Shown one piece after another: positions 1 through 9,167 of a DNA stretch of 64,000 nucleotides. The DNA is from an uncultured Bacteroidota bacterium (GTDB lineage: Bacteria > Bacteroidota > Bacteroidia > AKYH767-A > OLB10). Position 1 is the stretch's first letter; every line of letters starts with the position of its first letter. The DNA lies in contig CAADHD010000029.1 in assembly GCA_900696575.1 (NCBI GenBank), positions 1-64,000 of the forward strand, given 5' to 3'. A program made the translations under genes and the position numbers. The notes below the pieces were generated by a model. It was not told the DNA's origin. It did not search any database and worked only from the letters and a program-made list of their open reading frames with translations.

Positions 1-251
1 AAATCCTGTATCTGTTACCACCTGATAAAAGCGGAGTGTTCTCGGTGTATGATATCAACGGAAGGAAGGTGTATGAACACAAGTTGCCGCAGTGGAGTAC
101 GGTGCAAAGTATTAATCTGATGAGTGGGGGCCGGCACGCACCCGTGACCCTAAAGGGTTCCAACGCACCGATAGCAGATGGCATTTATCAATGCGTGATA
201 ACATCAGACGGGAAAAGAGTGAGCAAAAAAGTGGCAATTGTAAAGGAATAG
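1..251 (+). CDS. C-terminal end of a T9SS type A sorting-domain protein (partial)
   Basis: The reading frame is open to the left edge of the window, so this is the 3' end of a larger gene whose function cannot be seen. The remaining 80 or so residues fit a Bacteroidota type A T9SS sorting domain: a VYDINGRKVYE strand pair, a central INL segment, then ADGIYQCVIT and a basic VSKKVAIVKE tail. Such domains direct periplasmic cargo through the outer membrane by the type IX system and are removed at the surface. The stretch between INL and ADGIY is slightly longer than usual. A perfect hairpin follows 36 nt after the stop codon. Confidence 0.75.
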   Translation, partial: ILYLLPPDKSGVFSVYDINGRKVYEHKLPQWSTVQSINLMSGGRHAPVTLKGSNAPIADGIYQCVITSDGKRVSKKVAIVKE

Positions 252-287
252 TTATGCTATGACAGAAACCGGCCTTTACTTTTTGCT

Positions 288-313
288 CCGCTTTTGTGTT
301 AAGACAAAAGCGG
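288..313. terminator. Hairpin downstream of the T9SS protein
   Basis: A perfect 10-bp stem (CCGCTTTTGT at 288-297 with ACAAAAGCGG at 304-313) and a 6-nt loop lie just after the first gene. There is no U-run on the plus strand, so it is either a non-canonical terminator or a 3' stabilising stem-loop. Confidence 0.45.
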
Positions 314-463
314 AAAAACAACAATGAGAAATGAAAAAAGTTTCATTACTACTACTCATTCATAACTGAAAATAATTACTGATAGTACTGCTGAACTATC
401 TTTTTCGGTAAAGTGCCTTTTTCTTCAATCTTCCTCAGTAACTGTTGAATTTGTTTTTGTCCT

Positions 464-471
464 TATGTTTG
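464..471 (+). promoter_or_regulatory. -7 box TATGTTTG upstream of purT
   Basis: Matches the Bacteroidota TAnnTTTG -7 consensus, 28 nt before the purT ATG. TTG and TTTG triplets lie further upstream (445-453) but not at ideal spacing. Confidence 0.5.
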
Positions 472-499
472 GAAACCCTTCTCATCATTCTACTTTACT

Positions 500-1672
500 A
501 TGAAACAAAAAAAAATCCTTCTGCTTGGCTCAGGAGAGTTAGGTAAAGAATTTGTCATTGCCTGCCAGCGATACGGACAGTACGTCATTGCTGTTGACAG
601 TTATCCCAAGGCACCGGCCATGCAGGTGGCACATGAATATGAGGTAGTCAATATGCTTGACGGAAATGCATTGGATGCTATGGTAAACAAACACAGGCCT
701 GATATCATCGTTCCTGAAATAGAAGCCATCCGTACGGAACGTTTTTATGATTATGAGAAAGCGGGAATTCAGGTAGTTCCCAGCGCACGCGCTGCCAATT
801 TTACCATGAACCGGAAGGCCATCCGCGATTTAGCTGCTGTTGATTTAAAGTTGAAAACAGCTGCTTACCGCTATGCATCATCCGAAAAAGAATTAAAGAA
901 TGCGGTTAAAGAGTTAGGGCTGCCGGTTGTTGTTAAACCATTGATGTCAAGTTCGGGCAAAGGGCAATCGGTCATCAGAACAGAAGAAGAAATTTTAGAA
1001 GCATGGAATTATGCGCAAAGCGGTAAGCGGGGTGATATTGCAGAAATAATTGTGGAAGCTTTTGTTCGCTTCAATTCAGAAATAACGTTACTTACTGTAA
1101 CACAGAGGAACGGAGAAACCTTGTTTTGTCCACCGATAGGCCACCGGCAGGAGCATGGCGATTACCGGGAAAGCTGGCAGCCCCATGCCATGAGCGAGCA
1201 TGATTATCATGAAGCCTGCCGCATGGCAGGGTTGGTAACTAAAAGCCTTGGCGGTGCAGGCATCTGGGGTGTTGAATTTTTTCTGGCCGATGATGGCGTT
1301 TATTTCAGCGAACTTTCTCCGCGTCCGCATGATACAGGTATGGTAACACTTTCAGGCTCTCAGAATTTTAACGAGTTTGAATTGCATGCCCGCGCTGTGC
1401 TTGATCTTCTCATTCCCGAAATAAAATTGGAATTTGCCGCTGCCAGTGCTGTTATTCTTGCTGCTGATGATAACCCGAACGAACCCGTTTACAGTGGCAT
1501 GTTGGAGGCTGCTGCTTTTCCCGATTCCGATTTCCGCATTTTCGGTAAACCCTTCACTCGTAAATACAGGCGCATGGGTGTGGCCTGGAGCCGTGGCGAT
1601 AAGCATACTTCAATAGAATCACTCAGAGAAAATGCCCGCATGGCTGCAGGTTGTATAACAGTGAACGGGTAA
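500..1672 (+). CDS. purT: Formate-dependent phosphoribosylglycinamide formyltransferase PurT
   Basis: PurT makes formyl-GAR from GAR, formate and ATP in the third step of purine synthesis, in the cytoplasm, without needing formyl-tetrahydrofolate. The 390-residue product matches the family length. It has an N-terminal glycine-rich loop (LLLGSGELG, residues 7-15), an ATP-grasp core with [16 protein letters not shown] (about 142-157), and the metal/ATP-binding [10 protein letters not shown] motif (271-280). The ATG start is preceded by a -7 box. The gene stands alone and converges on the PKD-domain gene. The same window also encodes the folate-dependent isoenzyme PurN, so the cell appears to have both routes. 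Confidence 0.95.
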   Translation: MKQKKILLLGSGELGKEFVIACQRYGQYVIAVDSYPKAPAMQVAHEYEVVNMLDGNALDAMVNKHRPDIIVPEIEAIRTERFYDYEKAGIQVVPSARAANFTMNRKAIRDLAAVDLKLKTAAYRYASSEKELKNAVKELGLPVVVKPLMSSSGKGQSVIRTEEEILEAWNYAQSGKRGDIAEIIVEAFVRFNSEITLLTVTQRNGETLFCPPIGHRQEHGDYRESWQPHAMSEHDYHEACRMAGLVTKSLGGAGIWGVEFFLADDGVYFSELSPRPHDTGMVTLSGSQNFNEFELHARAVLDLLIPEIKLEFAAASAVILAADDNPNEPVYSGMLEAAAFPDSDFRIFGKPFTRKYRRMGVAWSRGDKHTSIESLRENARMAAGCITVNG

Positions 1673-1678
1673 ATAAAA

Positions 1679-1706
1679 GAATCCCCCGCAACGATGCAGG
1701 GGATTC
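1679..1706 (-). terminator. Intrinsic terminator of the PKD-domain gene
   Basis: An 8-bp stem (GAATCCCC at 1679-1686, GGGGATTC at 1699-1706) is followed on the minus strand by TTTTATTT. It sits between two convergent genes. It is a good minus-strand terminator and may also act on purT transcripts. Confidence 0.7.
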
Positions 1707-1729
1707 GCATTAAAAAACAGATAACAAAC

Positions 1730-3985
1730 TTATTTCTCAACTATTAAGCGGTAAACCTGCTGCTGCTGGTTGACGGAAAGGCGGAGCAGATACATGCCTG
1801 CATCCAATTTGGAAATATCTACTGTTTGATTCGCAGCTTTTATGCTTTGATTCATAACTGTCCTTCCGGCAACATCCTTAATTTCCATTTGCATTTTCTC
1901 ATTTCCGAAAAACATTCCGGTAAGGTAAATGATTCCTGCAGATGGATTGGGAGAAACCGAAAGCTGATAAGCCGAAAGATTTTCATTAACACCAAGCGGA
2001 TTAATCATCGTTACATTGGCATAATTAGTAATCACCGGCTGGTTGAAGTCAAAATAAATCGCAGCATCATCGCTGATGATATGTCCTGCTGCCAGGCCAT
2101 TCATTGCATTTACTTTGAATGAAACGAATCCATGACTTCCCGGTTCGTTGGTATTGGAATCAGGCAGCATGATGTTGTTGAAGATGAAACTTACATTGCT
2201 ACCGTTGCGGATTACATTTCCATTATGACTCATGGCTAAAAGCTGGAATGTATTAGGAATAAGATCAAGCGAAAGCACATCCACAATCGAAACATTCACT
2301 GCCGGAGCAGTTCCTGTATTCTGAAAGTTCACTACATAAGTAATGCTCTGGTCGGGATTAACGGATGAAATAATCTGTTCAGTAGGATTGTTGTTGTTGG
2401 TTTGAATACTGAGTTTGTTATTCGGATCCCATGAACCGGTAACTACCTGATGAACGGTATCCATATTATTGGTCAAATCAATATCTGTACCTGAAGTTGG
2501 CACTACACTTACTTCTTCCATTGTCATCTGTCCGATGGTAAGAGAAGTAGAAGCGTTGAATTTCACATAAACCATAGTAGAATTACCCGGAGCAATAGAA
2601 GGCAGAGTCCAGGTAATGGTTTGTGTGGTTGAATTATGGGAAGCAAATGCCGGATTGGTAGTTACATAATTCAGGTTCGGATCATAATGCATAGTAAGAA
2701 TTGCACCGGTAGGCATAACACCCATGTTATTTACGTAGATATAATACCAGGCCGGGAAACCGGGAGTAACAGTTGTTCCGGGATAAATACTCACCGAAAG
2801 GTTTACTGTACCGGGAGGTATGTTCAATCCGAAATCATTATTGCCGTAAACATTTCCCTGAACAGTGGCAGAAACTGTATAGTTAGATGGTGTGGTAAGC
2901 GGATAAGGATTATAGGGCGACTGCGGAGAGTAACTCACTAAGTAAATGCCTGAAGGAACAGATATTGAGTACTCGCCATTGCTGTTGCTGTAAGCAGTAA
3001 AACTACCCACCTGAACTGCCTGATAGGGAATACCGGCTTCCCCGAATTCGTAAAGTCCGTTGTTGTTTAGATCAATAAATAACGTGCCGGTTATGGTTAC
3101 ACCCTGTTGCACACCAAAATCGTATCCGCATTGCGACTGACCAGCAGTTACCGTTAGCTGATACCATGCACAGCCTGTACTGTCATTAACGGAAGGAACG
3201 GTAAATACATTTCCGGGTGATGTACAATGATACAATAAGTAATTTCCGGGACTGAGTACAAACTGATAATAACCCTGGGCATTGGTTTGAATAAACTGCT
3301 GAGTTCCGTTTCCATAAACATAAACCATTCCGCCTGTAACCGGATTTTCACCCAAATCCTGAACGCCATTGCCATTGTTGTCAAACCAGATAGTTCCGCA
3401 GATGGTGTCAGTTGGTGAAGATTGTATTGAAACTACTGCACAATGGGAACCGCAAACATTCGCACCATTATAAACAGTAAGGCAAACCGTATAATTTCCG
3501 GGTGCTGCATAAACATGAAAGGGGCTAAGATTAGTGGAAGTGGTGCCATCGCCAAAATTCCATTCAAGGTGGGTGTAATTACCTGTTATATTTTGAAAGA
3601 AATTTGCTGATAATCCATTAACCTGTTGTCCAAATGTTACCCAGCAATTACCGGGTGAATTTCCTGCCAGAATGGAATCGCAAAATGTGGATTGGCATGA
3701 AACCGAATCCCAAACCGTTAAGCAGACTAAATAAATACCCGGAACATTATAATAATGTTGAGGATTATTCGTGATTGAACCGGAACCATCACCGAAATCC
3801 CAGAGAGAATAAACCCATGATCCTGTTGAAAGGTTGGTGAAATAGATAGTATCGCCCATGGCACTTGAAGAATATGTAAAGTTTGCCGAGCAATTAGCAC
3901 CCTGTGCAACTGCTGATTGAACAGAGAAAAGTAAGGCCATAATTAACAATACGGTTCCTGCAAATGGTGTAGTTGAATTTTTCAT
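1730..3985 (-). CDS. Secreted PKD/Cna-B-like repeat protein with T9SS type A sorting domain
   Basis: A surface or secreted structural protein of about 751 residues. I place the start at MKNSTTPFAG (3985; MIMKN at 3991 is equally possible) because a clean signal peptide ending in AVAQ follows and a -7 box lies at 4013-4020; the longer frame to 4030 would overlap that box. Domains in order: two PKD domains with the WxFGDGxxS/T pattern (roughly residues 30-190), two Cna-B/SdrD-like segments with calcium-loop-like FDNNGNG and DLNNNGLYEFGE, a DUF11-like beta-sandwich region with SWDPNNK, and a type A sorting domain ending in QQVYRLIVEK. It is probably an adhesin or matrix component. No catalytic domain is visible. 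Confidence 0.85.
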   Translation of the reverse strand: MKNSTTPFAGTVLLIMALLFSVQSAVAQGANCSANFTYSSSAMGDTIYFTNLSTGSWVYSLWDFGDGSGSITNNPQHYYNVPGIYLVCLTVWDSVSCQSTFCDSILAGNSPGNCWVTFGQQVNGLSANFFQNITGNYTHLEWNFGDGTTSTNLSPFHVYAAPGNYTVCLTVYNGANVCGSHCAVVSIQSSPTDTICGTIWFDNNGNGVQDLGENPVTGGMVYVYGNGTQQFIQTNAQGYYQFVLSPGNYLLYHCTSPGNVFTVPSVNDSTGCAWYQLTVTAGQSQCGYDFGVQQGVTITGTLFIDLNNNGLYEFGEAGIPYQAVQVGSFTAYSNSNGEYSISVPSGIYLVSYSPQSPYNPYPLTTPSNYTVSATVQGNVYGNNDFGLNIPPGTVNLSVSIYPGTTVTPGFPAWYYIYVNNMGVMPTGAILTMHYDPNLNYVTTNPAFASHNSTTQTITWTLPSIAPGNSTMVYVKFNASTSLTIGQMTMEEVSVVPTSGTDIDLTNNMDTVHQVVTGSWDPNNKLSIQTNNNNPTEQIISSVNPDQSITYVVNFQNTGTAPAVNVSIVDVLSLDLIPNTFQLLAMSHNGNVIRNGSNVSFIFNNIMLPDSNTNEPGSHGFVSFKVNAMNGLAAGHIISDDAAIYFDFNQPVITNYANVTMINPLGVNENLSAYQLSVSPNPSAGIIYLTGMFFGNEKMQMEIKDVAGRTVMNQSIKAANQTVDISKLDAGMYLLRLSVNQQQQVYRLIVEK

Positions 3986-4012
3986 AATCATTGGTTTTTT
4001 TGTTTGACAGTA

Positions 4013-4020
4013 CAAATGTA
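4013..4020 (-). promoter_or_regulatory. -7 box TACATTTG of the PKD-domain gene
   Basis: Reads TACATTTG on the minus strand, 22-27 nt upstream of the two candidate start codons (3991 and 3985). It argues against the longer annotated frame. Confidence 0.5.
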
Positions 4021-4070
4021 GATGGATCATGCGTCACGGCATCTATTCAGTTTTTTATATTCTTACCTGC

Positions 4071-5534
4071 TTATCTGCTTAATAAAAGTTGATTAAGCCA
4101 ACTGCTGTAGCTGATCAACTCAATGTCATCAGTTTCATCATCCGGATAAAGTTTGGTGAAATTTCTTACTTGTTCAATGAGCTTTTTATCTTGCCTGAAA
4201 CCGGCAGAATTGATGATTTTGCGGAGCAGCCGGATAAACTTTCTGTCTTTTTCATTTTCTTCAAGTGCCAGGTAACTGCGGAATTCTTTCTGCGCCCGGT
4301 TAATTTTAAATTCAAGCAATTCGAAGTCTTTAAGTTCGTAACGTATGATCAATTCAGCCATAGCTATGCGGAAACGGATACTGATGTCTGTTGTTTTGTA
4401 ATCATTCAGCAGGTAAAGCCTGTTCAGGTTGCGGATGGCTGTTTTGTAATCTTTCAAATCAAAGTGCAACACCACCAGGTTGAGGTAAACAAACACCATG
4501 TAAAAGACATGGCTTTTGATTTTAGAATTTTCTTTAAGGTCTTCGAGAATGCTGATCGCTTTTTGCGGATCGAGTTTGCTGTAATTGATGACTAAGGAAT
4601 TATAATAGAAGAAGAAGTACTTATCATAAAGCAGGTGATGAAAGTCTTCCATGTTTTTGCGTAGCAACTGTGCATAACGGAGTGATTCGCGGTATTTGCC
4701 GTTTTTGAAAAGTGCATTTACCAGGTAGGTAAGAAGCTGAAGCTTCGTATCATGATTGCTTCTTACAAACAGTTTTTCCTTTTCAAAGTCATGATAGATG
4801 TTCAGCAGATAATTTTCAAGGGCGTTATAATCTCGTTTTTGCAGTAAAATCTGACTGACCGAGTGATAGAGCCGGAATCGCAGTTCGGGAGACCGCAGCA
4901 GTGCTTTGTCTTTCGATATTTTATTGACGGCATTCTGCAATAAATCTAGCACAGGATTCTTGCCGGGCTTGAAGTTTTGAGTAATCCGTAACTGATAGGT
5001 TACAATCGCTAAGATGTCATCAATCTGTCTAAGGGTTTCAATTTTTTCGCGGTTCAGCTTTCTTTTGCGGATATATTCTTCGGGATTGATGGCAGTTTTT
5101 TCCTGACTGAGTTTGATGTATTCGCCATAGATGATGTCAAGCAATTCAAGGCTGCTGCTTTTGCGCGCTTTGTTTTCTGCCCGCTTCAGAAAGTACTCTG
5201 CAATGGCAGGATTGTTTTTAAGCAGAAACAAATGGGCCAGAGCAAGCATATTCATGGCACTGATGTTTTCTTCTTTTTCGAAATGCTGAAGGTGCATGCT
5301 GCGCGCCACATCATTCAGCAAACGGTTCTTCAACCTGTAAAATGGATTTTTATTTCCTTTACCATAGAGTTTACTGAAAATTTTATTCTCATCATATTCT
5401 GCGCCATTCGTTCTTATAAAATTAAACAGTTGCAGATCTTTGCGGTCATCCGAAGTCATTCCTGCTTCAAACAGTTTGAAGAAGCGCACCTCTTCCTTAT
5501 TCATGGAGCTGATGATAATCTGAAGAATGTCCAT
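4071..5534 (-). CDS. Hypothetical helical-repeat (TPR-like) protein
   Basis: I do not recognise a named family. The product is about 487 residues, has no signal peptide, and is almost entirely predicted alpha-helical with spaced aromatic and leucine residues (for example YFLKRAENKARK, AISILEDLKENSK, AIRNLNRLYLLND), as in TPR-like solenoids. It is rich in Lys, Glu and Arg, so probably cytoplasmic. The start is set at MDILQIIISSMNKEEVRFFK: the upstream frame to 5654 reads into low-complexity sequence, and a TACATTTG box lies 14 nt before 5534. It diverges from the next, small secreted gene. A scaffold role is only inference. Confidence 0.7.
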   Translation of the reverse strand: MDILQIIISSMNKEEVRFFKLFEAGMTSDDRKDLQLFNFIRTNGAEYDENKIFSKLYGKGNKNPFYRLKNRLLNDVARSMHLQHFEKEENISAMNMLALAHLFLLKNNPAIAEYFLKRAENKARKSSSLELLDIIYGEYIKLSQEKTAINPEEYIRKRKLNREKIETLRQIDDILAIVTYQLRITQNFKPGKNPVLDLLQNAVNKISKDKALLRSPELRFRLYHSVSQILLQKRDYNALENYLLNIYHDFEKEKLFVRSNHDTKLQLLTYLVNALFKNGKYRESLRYAQLLRKNMEDFHHLLYDKYFFFYYNSLVINYSKLDPQKAISILEDLKENSKIKSHVFYMVFVYLNLVVLHFDLKDYKTAIRNLNRLYLLNDYKTTDISIRFRIAMAELIIRYELKDFELLEFKINRAQKEFRSYLALEENEKDRKFIRLLRKIINSAGFRQDKKLIEQVRNFTKLYPDDETDDIELISYSSWLNQLLLSR

Positions 5535-5548
5535 TGCTTTACAGGAGG

Positions 5549-5556
5549 CAAATGTA
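5549..5556 (-). promoter_or_regulatory. -7 box TACATTTG of the TPR-like gene
   Basis: Minus-strand TAnnTTTG match 14 nt upstream of the chosen ATG at 5534. It would lie inside the coding region if the longer frame were used. Confidence 0.5.
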
Positions 5557-5615
5557 GTTTTTGGATAGGTAAGAATATAAAAAAAACGGAATCCGGGCAT
5601 TCCATGGAGGTAGTT

Positions 5616-5623
5616 TATATTTG
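5616..5623 (+). promoter_or_regulatory. -7 box TATATTTG of the small T9SS gene
   Basis: Plus-strand TAnnTTTG match 29 nt upstream of the ATG at 5653. It forms a divergent promoter pair with the box at 5549-5556. Confidence 0.5.
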
Positions 5624-5652
5624 GGCAACATGAAAACATAAACACCGGAAAC

Positions 5653-6351
5653 ATGAAAGCCTTTAATAAACTCTTATTACTTGCTCTGTGCTTTTCACCT
5701 GTAATGGTGGTGGCTCAGAACAATCCGCAAATGCAGATTGTACAGCTTAATATGCCGCTGTTGCCGGGCGATACTGCTTTTGAAGCCAATATTTATCCTT
5801 TGTATTTTTCAGTACAGAATGTGAGTCCGGTGCCTGTGACTTCCGATACACTTTACATCCTGGCATACAATACCGATACATTAGTTCCTCAGCAGGAGCA
5901 TGTTCTGGCTGATACCTTAATAAGCAATTTGTCTCAGGGCATGATTGCGCAGATGTTCAATCCGTTTTTTCAGTTCTCGGCATTAAATTACAAAGCAGGC
6001 GGCAACATTGTGGTGGTTTGGCCAAGGCTGGGTAATGATCCGCTTACCACTTTTGATTCCATTACTGTCAATATCTACTTTGTTCCGTTTCAGGCTTCGC
6101 TTGCACCCGAAGGTGTAAATTCCGTTCAGGGTATAATTCTGAACCCTGATATGCACACGGTACAGTTTAAAACCAATGGTGGTTATATGCCTGAACGGGT
6201 AAGGATATTCGATGTTTCCGGACGGATTTGTTTTCGATCTGTTCAAGCGTCAGGAGCCGTGTATTTACCGCAGATTTCCAAAGGAGTATATTTTATTGAA
6301 TGGAAAAATCCTGACGGCAGCTATTCGCGTCTGAAATTCTTTTGGCCATAA
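5653..6351 (+). CDS. Small secreted protein with T9SS type A-like sorting domain
   Basis: A 232-residue exported protein. The N-terminus is a signal peptide (MKAFNKLLLLALCFSP, cleavage probably after VVAQ). The middle has a beta-rich composition with no enzyme motif I recognise. The last 75 residues or so resemble a type A sorting domain: VRIFDVSGRICFRS, then KGVYFIEW and an RLKFFWP end in place of the usual basic tail. Function unknown; probably a cell-surface protein. It ends 33 nt before rsmI and may be cotranscribed with it. Confidence 0.7.
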   Translation: MKAFNKLLLLALCFSPVMVVAQNNPQMQIVQLNMPLLPGDTAFEANIYPLYFSVQNVSPVPVTSDTLYILAYNTDTLVPQQEHVLADTLISNLSQGMIAQMFNPFFQFSALNYKAGGNIVVVWPRLGNDPLTTFDSITVNIYFVPFQASLAPEGVNSVQGIILNPDMHTVQFKTNGGYMPERVRIFDVSGRICFRSVQASGAVYLPQISKGVYFIEWKNPDGSYSRLKFFWP

Positions 6352-6384
6352 CCAAACCATGCTTTTGCCCATTTTTGCGGAGCT

Positions 6385-7056
6385 GTGTCAAAACTTATTA
6401 TTGTTCCCACGCCTATCGGCAATCTGGATGACCTGACCCTTCGCGCCATTGAAGTGCTGAAACATGCCGATGTAATACTGGCCGAAGACACCCGCACATC
6501 CTCCGTGCTTTTACATCATTTCGGCATTGAAAAGAAAATGTTTTCGCATCATGCTTTCAATGAGCATCACACCATGCCTAAAATTATTGAGATGTTGCTA
6601 AGCGGAGTAAACATGGCCTTGATTTCCGATGCCGGTACACCGGGCATTTCCGATCCCGGATTCCTGCTTATACGCGAATGCATTAAAAACAACATTGATG
6701 TGGAATGCCTGCCCGGCCCTTCGGCTTTTCTTCCCGCCCTGGTTGTTTCGGGATTGCCGTCAGACAGATTCTGCTTCGAAGGTTTTCTTCCTGTTAAAAA
6801 AGGAAGGCAAACCGCTTTGAAAAAGTTAACTGTTGAAGATCGTACCATGATTTTTTATGAATCGCCTCACCGGTTGCTGAAATCGCTCCATGATTTTCAG
6901 TTACATTTCGGAACAGAGCGTAAAGTTTCCGTTTCGCGCGAGTTGACCAAAAAGTTTGAAGAAACGATAAGAGGCACTTTAACCGAAGTAATTCAGCATT
7001 TTGAAAAACATTCTCCCAAAGGAGAGTTTGTGATTGTGGTTAGCGGCCTCTCATAA
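6385..7056 (+). CDS. rsmI: 16S rRNA (cytidine1402-2'-O)-methyltransferase RsmI
   Basis: RsmI uses S-adenosylmethionine to methylate the 2'-OH of C1402 in 16S rRNA, in the decoding centre. Family motifs are all present: VPTPIGNLDDLTLRA (residues 7-21), LAEDTRTS (32-39), ISDAGTPGISDPG (80-92), LPGPSA and the SGLPSD(R)F(C)FEGFLP block. The length of 223 fits a tetrapyrrole-methylase fold enzyme. The start is GTG at 6385: the nearest upstream ATG (6359) is in another frame, and the family motif begins immediately after the GTG. It converges on the DoxX-family gene across 153 bp with no clear terminator. Confidence 0.94.
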   Translation: MSKLIIVPTPIGNLDDLTLRAIEVLKHADVILAEDTRTSSVLLHHFGIEKKMFSHHAFNEHHTMPKIIEMLLSGVNMALISDAGTPGISDPGFLLIRECIKNNIDVECLPGPSAFLPALVVSGLPSDRFCFEGFLPVKKGRQTALKKLTVEDRTMIFYESPHRLLKSLHDFQLHFGTERKVSVSRELTKKFEETIRGTLTEVIQHFEKHSPKGEFVIVVSGLS

Positions 7057-7209
7057 ATTGACATTTCGAAAACAGCGTAATTCTTTCAGATGTGCGGAAG
7101 CGCCCTTTAGAGCAACGGCCTGTGCCGAAGTATAAGGAAGTTCACGAAGTCAGTTATCTCTTTTATGAACCGTAGTAAGGTTTGATTTCAGCAGAAGGTT
7201 GCTGAATCT

Positions 7210-8538
7210 TTACTTCAGATAATTTTTTTCCAGTTCATCAACTGTCGGCAAATGGCGGTGATGCCACATGTCCACCACCACTCCGTTTTTCAGCAACACC
7301 AGGCCGGGGTTGGAGCGGATGATGGTTTTCAATGCTGTTTCATCAGCCGTGTAAAATTCAAAAGGTGTTTGCATCTCATGACGGAAAGGATCTGCCGGCA
7401 TGTCGCCTCCGTAAACTCCGTAAAAGTGTAGTCCTTTTTTATCGCAGAAATCAGCCAGTTCATTCAGTTGCTTAAAAGCGTTGCGTTTGGTATTTCCGAG
7501 CTTGTACATTACTGCCATCATTGAATACTTTTCATCACTCAGCAACTGATCGGTAATGTCTTCACCCTCTGCATTACGGATAAACAGGTTATTGATTTTA
7601 GCCGGAATTCCCGGATCAATCACTACATCCTTGCGGTCAACAAAATCCCAGTTTTCATCAGCCTGATCCAATTCATCCATCTTAAAATTTCTTTCTTCTC
7701 CGGTGATTTTATTTTTATAAGCGAAAACATATTCACGCACTTCGGGCTTCAGTGCCTTGCGTAATTCGCGGATGTTATTTCCGGGTTTGTAAGGACGGAA
7801 ATCAACAACAGGCAGATTCCACAGAAAGTTCGAAAAACAGAAAAGCAGCGAAAGCACGGTAGCCAGAGCTGTAGTGATATGCACTCCTGCTGTTGAAAAC
7901 AGCGGCTTTATGTCTTTCACACGGATGACAAGAATAAAAATAAGTACATCCAGTACAATGTCTTTCCAGAATGTCTCCCAGGGTTTCAGTTTGATGAAAT
8001 CGCCAAAGCAACCGCAGTCGGTAACTTTCATTTTGCTGGCGGTAAATCCGCAGGATAGCAAGGCATTTCCAAATTTCATCATCAACAGCATCACCACGGT
8101 TGTGCCTATAGCCAACCAGAAAATTTTATTTCCAACCTTATCATGAAACCTGGCTGCAGCAACTAACCACAAAGCCGAAACAGCAAGGCTCAGGATTCCG
8201 AAAGCCGCAGTAGGGCAGTAGCCCGAAAGGTAGGTGAAACCGGTAAGGACAGTAAAGAACATGGTCATCAGGTACAGAATCCACACGGTAAGTTTCGGAA
8301 TCCAACCGATGAGCAGCGCCACTCCGGCAGCCATTTCAACTACTATCATGATTACGGCAATGGGAGTACTCCATGCACTCATGGCCTGCCACAAACCCTG
8401 CATACCCAATGAACTGAAGGCCTCAAAATACTCATGCATTTTGTAGCTGGTACCAAGCGGGTCAATGGCTTTTACAAAGCCTGAGAAAATAAAAAGCCCG
8501 CCAACCACTATGCGGATAAGGGAAACCAATCCTTTCAT
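7210..8538 (-). CDS. DoxX-family inner-membrane protein (BT_3928-like) with thioredoxin-like C-terminus
   Basis: A 442-residue membrane protein. The N-terminal half begins MKGLVSLIRIVVGGLFIFSGFVKAIDPLG, typical of DoxX/MauE-type four-helix membrane proteins, and contains several further hydrophobic segments to about residue 235. The soluble C-terminal part (from about residue 330) looks like a thioredoxin fold (SMMAVMYKLGNTKRNAF, then NPGLVLLKNGVVVDMWHHRHLP) but has no CxxC pair. This architecture matches the Bacteroidota BT_3928 family, whose function is unestablished; a redox or electron-transfer partner role is inference. It is followed upstream on the same strand by DUF1599, a pairing I recall from other Bacteroidota. 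Confidence 0.82.
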   Translation of the reverse strand: MKGLVSLIRIVVGGLFIFSGFVKAIDPLGTSYKMHEYFEAFSSLGMQGLWQAMSAWSTPIAVIMIVVEMAAGVALLIGWIPKLTVWILYLMTMFFTVLTGFTYLSGYCPTAAFGILSLAVSALWLVAAARFHDKVGNKIFWLAIGTTVVMLLMMKFGNALLSCGFTASKMKVTDCGCFGDFIKLKPWETFWKDIVLDVLIFILVIRVKDIKPLFSTAGVHITTALATVLSLLFCFSNFLWNLPVVDFRPYKPGNNIRELRKALKPEVREYVFAYKNKITGEERNFKMDELDQADENWDFVDRKDVVIDPGIPAKINNLFIRNAEGEDITDQLLSDEKYSMMAVMYKLGNTKRNAFKQLNELADFCDKKGLHFYGVYGGDMPADPFRHEMQTPFEFYTADETALKTIIRSNPGLVLLKNGVVVDMWHHRHLPTVDELEKNYLK

Positions 8539-8598
8539 AAATAAAAGTTTTTAATTGAGGGCAATAATAAAAATCAAAGTATGAAGAGAATGCTATGC

Positions 8599-9144
8599 TT
8601 ATTCGTCAAACTTGATAAGTGCGAACACTGCATAGTTAACAATGTCGCAGTAATTGGCTTCAATGCCTTCCGAAATCAGCGTTTCGCCTTTATTGTCTTC
8701 AATCTGTTTTATGCGAAGCAGTTTCATCAGAATTAAATCGGTCATGCTGCTGACGCGCATTTTGCGCCACGCTTCATCGTAATCGTGATTTTTATTTTCC
8801 ATCAGGCTTCGTGCTTTTTTTACATGATGATCAAAAAGTTTAACAGCCTGTTCGGTATTTAAATCGGGTTTTATTCCTGTTCCCAGTTCTAATTGGATGC
8901 AGGCAATAATGGCATAATTGATAATGCCGGCAAACTCTTCGCGTATGCCGTCTTCCACCCGCTGAGTTCCCTTCTCTTCAATACTGCGTATACGTTGCGC
9001 CTTGATAAAAATCTGATCGGTAATGCTTGATGTACGGAGAATACGCCATGCGCTGCCGTAATCTTTCATCTTCTTCTCGAATATATCTTTGCAAAAAGCA
9101 ATGGCCTTATCGTACTGGCGCATGGTAGGGGTCATAACCTGCAT
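8599..9144 (-). CDS. DUF1599 protein with tandem duplicated domain
   Basis: A 181-residue soluble protein of the DUF1599 family, which has been linked to nucleotide modification by context only. Two copies of the same module are visible: DYGSAWRILRTSSITDQ (first half) and DYDEAWRKMRVSSMTDL (second half), each followed by a basic RI-Q-IE segment and an NYAI/V helix. MQVMTPTMRQYD gives three candidate starts (9144, 9135, 9123); I keep the longest. The start is only 23 bp from the folP start on the other strand, so the two genes share a very short divergent control region. Confidence 0.85.
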   Translation of the reverse strand: MQVMTPTMRQYDKAIAFCKDIFEKKMKDYGSAWRILRTSSITDQIFIKAQRIRSIEEKGTQRVEDGIREEFAGIINYAIIACIQLELGTGIKPDLNTEQAVKLFDHHVKKARSLMENKNHDYDEAWRKMRVSSMTDLILMKLLRIKQIEDNKGETLISEGIEANYCDIVNYAVFALIKFDE

Positions 9145-9167
9145 AACTGATTTTAATTTTTTCTACT

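Noticed and set aside
112..324. 70-codon minus-strand frame at the left edge
   Set aside because: It overlaps the T9SS tail and the hairpin and has no supporting feature.
4089..4595. 168-codon plus-strand frame opposite the TPR-like gene
   Set aside because: It lies wholly inside the minus-strand gene and its protein has no domain, leader or homology cues.
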